Below are positions 59,107-64,000 of a stretch of DNA of 64,000 bases, in pieces. Each line of letters opens with the position of its first letter. The first letter of the stretch is position 1. The notes beneath the pieces were generated by a model, which searched no databases, had not been told where the DNA came from, and worked only from the letters and a program-made list of their open reading frames with translations. Made by a program: the position numbers and the translations under genes. This DNA comes from Solobacterium sp. (GTDB taxonomy: Bacteria; Bacillota_I; Bacilli_A; Erysipelotrichales; Erysipelotrichaceae): positions 1 through 64,000 of the forward strand of contig JAFWNG010000008.1 in NCBI GenBank assembly GCA_017510405.1, given 5' to 3'.

Positions 59107-61584
59107 TTATTTATAAAACGCATAGCTTACATAGCCGCCGCGCAGATCGTATTCATCCGTACTGAGCTGGCTGAAGATGTTTTCAATGGAATACTTTCCG
59201 GTCGTCCCGAGCGGATCGTATACATTGCAGGCGCCTGCCGAAGATCCCCAGAGCACGATCTCATGCGTCTTTCCCGGTGTTGCGACAAAGTAGCCCAGGC
59301 CGACGATGACTGTAACGATATAGCCTTTGGACAGTGCATCGTTCAGCTTCTGCAGCGTATTGATCCCGTAGCATTTCACGCCCCAGTGATCCGCCGCGTA
59401 CTTATTCGCTGCCCCGCTGCCGCCGTGCGCCAGCCGGCCGAACTCATTGGTATTGGCATACAGCCACTGCGCCACTGCCGGCGGCAGGATCTCTTTGTCC
59501 AGTATGCCGCTCAGCGTCATGGCAATGGACGTCGGCACACACCCGGTCGCACCCAGGCTGTACCCGTTGAACGTCATATCTGCCCAGCGGGAATCCTTCT
59601 GCAGATAGTGCACCGGCTGATACTGTGTGACCGTCTGTGACGCAGGCACTTCTTTCAGGATGCCGAGTGTATCGCACCGTTTCAGGAACTCTGCCGAATA
59701 CAGGAACTCATTCAAAACAGTTTTCCGGGTCATTCCGTTTTCCAGATGGGTGATCCAGGAACTGCCGACGGAAGAGTCCTTCCGCTTTCTTCCCAGCACA
59801 CATTCATACAGAACGCTGATATAGTCCTGGTTATTCAGGTTCCGGTTTGTAAATTCCGGCGAATTAATAAAATACCGCGCATACTGGGCACCGGACATCT
59901 GCTTCTTTACCAGCGTTTCGACTTTCTTTTCCAGTTCATCCTGCTTGAAGCCGCGGCCGAGGGCAATCCGGTAGAAGGAAGACGCAAAGCACGTGATCGA
60001 ATAGTATTTATCCACATACCAGGAAGACGTATAGGAGCCCGGCTTCACACCCATTTCCTCGCACGCTTCTTTGAATTCTTTTGAACCGATAAATCCCTGC
60101 ATCATCGCCCGGTACGTCTGGCCGTTGTTCATCCGTTCCGCCCAGGAACTGACCTCCTCCGGTTTGCCGTCCCGCATCAGGATAGCTCTATACAGCATGC
60201 GGACAAAGTTTTCGTTGGCAGGCATCTTCTTCTGGAACTCCTGACTGCCGAGAATGCCGGTGATGATCTCCGTCGCCGCAGTTCCGCTGAGCAGTTTTCC
60301 TACCCAGCCTTCCAGACCTTTGAATTCTGCGTCGCGGTTCAGGAAGATCCGGTACAGTCCCATGACGAACTTTGTGACCGCCCGGTTCACATCCACTTTG
60401 TACGTTGACCGGTAAGTACCGCGTTCGATTCCGATCGCCTGACATTTCCTGCCGAATTCCGCGGAATTCAGGAATCCGCTCATGACCAGCCGATAGGTCT
60501 GGCCGTCGTCCATCTTCGCCGCCCAGCCTTCGATCTCTTTATCGCTGCCGGTCCTTCCCAGGACCGCTTTGTACATGATCTGCACAAATGTACGATGATC
60601 CGGGAAAGCCGACTGGAATTCTTTGCTTTCAACGAAACTGCTTACGATCTGGGCACCGGTCATCCCCTTTGTCAGGGCAGTGATCCAGTTTTCCAGACCC
60701 GGCGCGTCACAGCCGCGGCGCAGAACGTTCATGTATATATCCGCGACAAACGACGCGATCGCCGGATGCCGGTCAGCCATCAGATCCGATACGAACCTGC
60801 CGGGCGTGATGCCGATGGAAGTGCATCTTGCCTTGAACTCCGGCGATCCGATAAATCCCTGTATGATCTTGCCGTACGATACTCCGGAATTCAGCCGGTT
60901 TGTCCAGGACGTCACTTCCGCTTCGCTTCCCGGCCGGCCGAGGATCGCGCGGTACATCATTGCCGCAAACGATTTATTGTTTGGGAAATGATTCTGGAAT
61001 TCATCCGAGAATATGATCGAAGAAATGATATCCGCTGCGGCAGTGCCTTCCTGCACCTGCGCCGTCCACTTTGCCAGTTCTTCTTCCGCCGGTTCGCGGG
61101 ACAGCGTGACGCTGTACAGACTTTTCAGGAAACCGTCCAGTTCGTTGGCGCCTTCTGCTGTTTCCGCAGTTTCTCCGGCTTCTTCCGGTTCTTCGTCACC
61201 CGGTGTCTCTTCCGGTTTCGGATCCTCTTCGGAAGGTTCTTCCGGTTCCGGCGTCTCTTCCGGTACCGGTGTTTCTTCAGGAACCGGTTCCTCCTCCGGT
61301 TCAGGAACCTCTTCCGGTTCCGGTGTTTCCTCAGGTTCCGGCGTCTCCTCCGGTACCGGTGTTTCTTCAGGCTCCGTTATTTCTTCTGTGTCCGGGGTCT
61401 CCTCCGGTGTTTCTTCCGGTTCTTCCTCAGAAGCTTCCTCTTCTTCGGGGAGTTCTTCCTCTTCCGGGATTATTTCTTCCGCTGTTCCGTCATCCTTTTC
61501 CGGTGTTTCTTCAGCATGCAGATAAATGCTTTGATTCCATACCAGTGAAACACTCAGCAGTATCTTCAGAATTCGATGCATCAT
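59107..61584 (-). CDS. Secreted DUF4214-repeat protein with C-terminal C39-like peptidase
   Basis: 825 residues. The signal peptide is about 1-24, then a long Glu/Pro/Thr linker (about 30-145), four paired DUF4214 modules (about 148-640), and a C39_2-like papain-fold domain. Its catalytic Cys is in GATGCVPTS, His in GKTHEIVLWG, and Asp in NVYDPLG. It has the same chassis as the GH25 protein at 7595 with a different enzyme. Substrate is unknown; peptidoglycan stems or surface proteins are likely. No LPxTG. GGAGGGTGA precedes two consecutive ATGs. Confidence 0.88.
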   Translation of the reverse strand: MMHRILKILLSVSLVWNQSIYLHAEETPEKDDGTAEEIIPEEEELPEEEEASEEEPEETPEETPDTEEITEPEETPVPEETPEPEETPEPEEVPEPEEEPVPEETPVPEETPEPEEPSEEDPKPEETPGDEEPEEAGETAETAEGANELDGFLKSLYSVTLSREPAEEELAKWTAQVQEGTAAADIISSIIFSDEFQNHFPNNKSFAAMMYRAILGRPGSEAEVTSWTNRLNSGVSYGKIIQGFIGSPEFKARCTSIGITPGRFVSDLMADRHPAIASFVADIYMNVLRRGCDAPGLENWITALTKGMTGAQIVSSFVESKEFQSAFPDHRTFVQIMYKAVLGRTGSDKEIEGWAAKMDDGQTYRLVMSGFLNSAEFGRKCQAIGIERGTYRSTYKVDVNRAVTKFVMGLYRIFLNRDAEFKGLEGWVGKLLSGTAATEIITGILGSQEFQKKMPANENFVRMLYRAILMRDGKPEEVSSWAERMNNGQTYRAMMQGFIGSKEFKEACEEMGVKPGSYTSSWYVDKYYSITCFASSFYRIALGRGFKQDELEKKVETLVKKQMSGAQYARYFINSPEFTNRNLNNQDYISVLYECVLGRKRKDSSVGSSWITHLENGMTRKTVLNEFLYSAEFLKRCDTLGILKEVPASQTVTQYQPVHYLQKDSRWADMTFNGYSLGATGCVPTSIAMTLSGILDKEILPPAVAQWLYANTNEFGRLAHGGSGAANKYAADHWGVKCYGINTLQKLNDALSKGYIVTVIVGLGYFVATPGKTHEIVLWGSSAGACNVYDPLGTTGKYSIENIFSQLSTDEYDLRGGYVSYAFYK

Positions 61585-61631
61585 TTCACCCTCCCCATAT
61601 CGATCCGTAAAGCCGTTATCCCGCTTTCAGA

Positions 61632-62390
61632 TCATTTGTTCTGCAGCGTTACTGGCGGCAGTCCTTCCGCAAGAACCCGGAGTTCTGCCCGTTCCTCTTC
61701 CCGCACATCCTTGTTGTTGCCATTTATAACAGTATCATAATTTCCGTTCAGAATACCTGTCGTTACCAATACAAAACCGTTCATTCGATCCGTGACCATT
61801 CCGCCTTTGATAACACCTTCCTGTCCTTCCGGAAGAATCGTATAAGTGATCAGTGAAAATCCGTCGGTCACCGCATAATTTTTATTCATCCAGTAAACTC
61901 CGTACCGGCTGTTCTCCGCCTTGACTGGATACGTCAGGATCTCATTCGCAATCTTCAGGTCAATACTGATCCGCGAATCGTTTCCTTCCATCCATCCGGT
62001 GATCTGCGGTACTGTATCCGGAAGAAGCGTCCGGATCCGGAATACGATGTCTTCGTTTTTTAACGTATCACGGATCGTGAAACATGTATACCCGGAGTCC
62101 TCTTTCACTGCCTTCACAAAGACCAGGTGCGGATCCAGACGTTCCCGGCTGACATCCTCACCACCAACGGAATAATGGTACAGAGATTTGACCACTTTTT
62201 CATCCGCCACAGTATAATACGTACCGTTTTCCCAATACTGTTCCATTGTGATTTCTTCGGTCTGTTCCTCCTGCGAATCGTTTTCCTGCGTGTCATCTCT
62301 ATCCGGTTCTTCCGGAACCGGTATCAGCGACTGCGCTGTACAGCCTGTCAGAAACAGCGCTACCGCCAGGATCCATTTATTTCTGCACAT
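61632..62390 (-). CDS. Lipoprotein of unknown function
   Basis: 252 residues from the ATG at 62390 (GGAGAAAATAC upstream). The lipobox FLTGC is at about 13-17. An acidic Glu/Asp/Gln linker follows, then a beta-rich domain with no family I recognise (YWENGTYYTVADEKVV, GVYWMNKNYAVTDGFSLITY). It overlaps the upstream membrane regulator by 14 bases, so the pair is co-translated. It may present or sense an envelope ligand for the regulator; inference. Confidence 0.75.
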   Translation of the reverse strand: MCRNKWILAVALFLTGCTAQSLIPVPEEPDRDDTQENDSQEEQTEEITMEQYWENGTYYTVADEKVVKSLYHYSVGGEDVSRERLDPHLVFVKAVKEDSGYTCFTIRDTLKNEDIVFRIRTLLPDTVPQITGWMEGNDSRISIDLKIANEILTYPVKAENSRYGVYWMNKNYAVTDGFSLITYTILPEGQEGVIKGGMVTDRMNGFVLVTTGILNGNYDTVINGNNKDVREEERAELRVLAEGLPPVTLQNK

Positions 62391-63282
62391 GTATTTTCTC
62401 CTCCATTTCTGTATCCTTCCTGCGTTTCCGTTCCAGGATACAACATTCAAAGATTACCAGCGTCACGATACATACTGTCTGGATCATCCGTAAGATCCGG
62501 GAAAAGATATCTGCCCTGGGTGCCCACTGCAGAAATGCATTCCCTTCCAGAAGTCTGAGTTCATTCAAATCACCGCTGATGGATGCCGCACTATCAGCGC
62601 AGTACAGCAGCCCGCAGAGGCAAAGCAGTCCGATCATACAGGCTGCCCTGCTTTCTTTTCTTCCTGGTACCGCAAATGCATACAATACCAGCAGCGCAGA
62701 GACGATCGTCAGCCCGTCGCTGAACAGCGGCCAGATACGCTGCAGACCCTGCAGATCTGCATAGTGTTCCATCAGTGCCTGCAGTACCTGCGGGTCCAGG
62801 CAGATCTCGATCTCCGACAGAACAAAACAGAAGAAGATAAACCCTGCCGCTTTTGGCGCTGCCTTTTCTTTCAGACTTAAAATCAGTCCGGTGACCGACG
62901 TGATCACGACAAGTATGTCGCCTGCTCCAAGCTGATTCATCGCTGACGTTCCTGTTCCGAAGAGCACCAGTTTGAATATCATCTGCAGCAATGCCACTGC
63001 GGCAGCCACAGAAAACAGAACGATCTCCGTTTTCCGGTGGGCATCTTCCCGTGTGATCTGTGTGCTTTCCGTATGGATCCTGTAATCTTCATCGGAAAGA
63101 AGTTCATTGTAACTCATGCCAAGTGTTTCGGACAGGATACGCAGACTGGAGATATCCGGGATTCTCCTTCCTGCTTCCCAGTTGGACAATGTGCCTGCAG
63201 TGACACCGAGCTGTTTTGCAAGTACTTCCTGTTTGATCTGATGAGATATCCTGTACTCCCTCAGTTTTTCTCCGATCCTCAT
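62377..63282 (-). CDS. XRE-family regulator with C-terminal membrane domain
   Basis: 301 residues from the ATG at 63282 behind AGGAGG. The N-terminal helix-turn-helix (about 1-65) has LAKQLGVTAGTLSNWEAGRR and LSETLGMSYNELLSDED. After a linker come about six membrane helices (from about 88 to 280). Such membrane-tethered XRE proteins are common in Bacillota. A 26-bp inverted repeat about 70 bases upstream is a probable operator. It is followed by the lipoprotein and then the DUF4214-C39 gene. Confidence 0.85.
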   Translation of the reverse strand: MRIGEKLREYRISHQIKQEVLAKQLGVTAGTLSNWEAGRRIPDISSLRILSETLGMSYNELLSDEDYRIHTESTQITREDAHRKTEIVLFSVAAAVALLQMIFKLVLFGTGTSAMNQLGAGDILVVITSVTGLILSLKEKAAPKAAGFIFFCFVLSEIEICLDPQVLQALMEHYADLQGLQRIWPLFSDGLTIVSALLVLYAFAVPGRKESRAACMIGLLCLCGLLYCADSAASISGDLNELRLLEGNAFLQWAPRADIFSRILRMIQTVCIVTLVIFECCILERKRRKDTEMEEKIHVQK

Positions 63283-63351
63283 GTCCGTTCCTCCTGACTG
63301 CAACATAATCTGTCTTCTCAGTATTCTCAAGAATTTGAAGTTTTCCAAATG

Positions 63352-63377
63352 AAAAGTACAGAAAACGCAGTACTTTT
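63352..63377. promoter_or_regulatory. Inverted repeat upstream of the XRE regulator
   Basis: AAAAGTAC and GTACTTTT are separated by ten bases. This 8-10-8 geometry suits a helix-turn-helix dimer and may be the regulator's own operator. Apart from it, no gene was found in 63283-63490. Confidence 0.5.
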
Positions 63378-63490
63378 CGCGCTGTAATGCACCACCGGAA
63401 GCACTGCGGTCTCTTTCATGCCCGGAAAAAACGGCAGATCATCATCACCTCTGAACAGTAAGACGCAGTCTGCCGCAAAAAAGTCACATA

Positions 63491-64000
63491 TTATTTATAA
63501 ATTGCATAGAAAACATAGCCGCCGCGCAGATCATAGCTGTCAAAGCTTCGCTGCGACCATATGGAAGAGATCGAATATTTGCCGGTCTTTCCAAGCGGAT
63601 CGTATACATTGCAGGATCCTGCGGACGATCCCCACAGAACGATCTCATGGGTCGTACCCGACCCGGTAAACGTACCCGGTCCGACAATGGCGGTAACGAT
63701 ATATCCTCTGGCCAGCGCATTTGTGAGCGCTGACGCGGAATCGATGCCGTAAGCGGACGCATTCCATGCTTTTGCGGCATACAGATTGGCTGCGCCGCTG
63801 CCGCCGTGCATGATCCGGTTGTATTCCTGCGTATTGTTATAGAGCCAGCGGGCAACGGTATCCGGATAGATCGATGTGTTGAAGATCCCGCTCAGCGCCA
63901 TGGCGATCGACGTCGGAACACATCCGGTCCTTGCGATGGTATAGCTGCCGATCCTTACGCTTCCCCAGCGGGAATCCCCCTGCAGATAGCGCCACGGCGT
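63491..64000 (-). CDS. C39-like peptidase domain, 5' part cut by window edge
   Basis: At least 169 residues; the frame is open to base 64000. It is paralogous to the C-terminal domain of 59107-61584: YLQGDSRWG, ARTGCVPTS with the catalytic Cys, HGGSGAANLYA, GTTHEIVLWG with the catalytic His, VYDPLGKTGKYSI, and the end GGYVFYAIYK. The first visible internal ATG (63901) lies inside the domain and is not the start. The missing N-terminus may hold a signal peptide and DUF4214 repeats as in the neighbour. No clear terminator follows. Confidence 0.82.
   Translation of the reverse strand, partial: TPWRYLQGDSRWGSVRIGSYTIARTGCVPTSIAMALSGIFNTSIYPDTVARWLYNNTQEYNRIMHGGSGAANLYAAKAWNASAYGIDSASALTNALARGYIVTAIVGPGTFTGSGTTHEIVLWGSSAGSCNVYDPLGKTGKYSISSIWSQRSFDSYDLRGGYVFYAIYK

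Overview
The window looks like chromosome of a Gram-positive Bacillota of moderate GC content, plausibly in or near the Erysipelotrichia. This is inference from gene content: an upp/tilS/hpt/ftsH block, class B sortase, two LCP proteins, a Zur-type metal operon and secreted DUF4214 proteins with AGGAGG-type ribosome sites. No 16S or marker phylogeny can be run here. Most genes lie on the minus strand. I see no phage, transposase, CRISPR or plasmid genes.

Layout. 1-6346 (minus) is a housekeeping block reading upp, DUF1146 protein, GT2 glycosyltransferase, PemK/MazF-like protein, tilS, hpt, ftsH. Two of its junctions carry terminator-like hairpins fused to the next ribosome site. 6434-16730 holds a GT1-like glycosyltransferase, a secreted DUF4214-GH25 muramidase, tsaC-glyA, a threonine aldolase, a secreted lipase fused to a YhhN-like membrane domain, and a DUF554 protein. 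16860-29825 holds an OYE-type oxidoreductase, a radical SAM protein, a TetR regulator with twin operators, a pair of zinc-ribbon paralogues, an LCP-sortase B operon, a complete zinc uptake operon (zur-znuA-znuC-znuB-lipoprotein) with two palindromic operators, an XpaC-like protein and an unidentified protein that weakly resembles bilin reductases. 29949-39065 holds a 1825-residue repeat-rich surface protein, an Lgt-like protein, a second LCP protein, a small XRE protein and a YkuK protein.

39088-40281 is the most unusual part: a minus-strand array of twelve divergent tRNA or tRNA-like genes. It contains an apparent duplicated Met-Pro-(Thr)-TAG-Thr module in which copies differ in their anticodons. 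Five genes have C at the normally invariant U33, four have an A54/T58-swapped T-loop, and two are short-variable-arm tRNAs with a TAG anticodon. Upstream lie a 32-codon ORF, two perfect ACCTTATAAGGT palindromes, and a strong terminator ending one base before the first tRNA.

40620-59034 is a large polysaccharide locus. Pgm, ManA and two ManC proteins make mannose-1-phosphate and GDP-mannose. Gmd and an Rmd-like reductase convert this to GDP-D-rhamnose. Six GT4 and one GT2 glycosyltransferases, with two small coiled-coil membrane-associated proteins, would build the chain, and Wzm/Wzt with a C-terminal Wzt domain would export it. The gene set parallels the D-rhamnan (A-band/common polysaccharide antigen) locus of Pseudomonas. 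59107-64000 holds two related C39-like peptidases (one cut by the window edge), a lipoprotein and a membrane-bound XRE regulator.

Together the genes suggest an envelope-building region: polymer synthesis and export, LCP proteins, sortase, and secreted wall enzymes sharing a DUF4214 chassis that might bind the polymer (inference).
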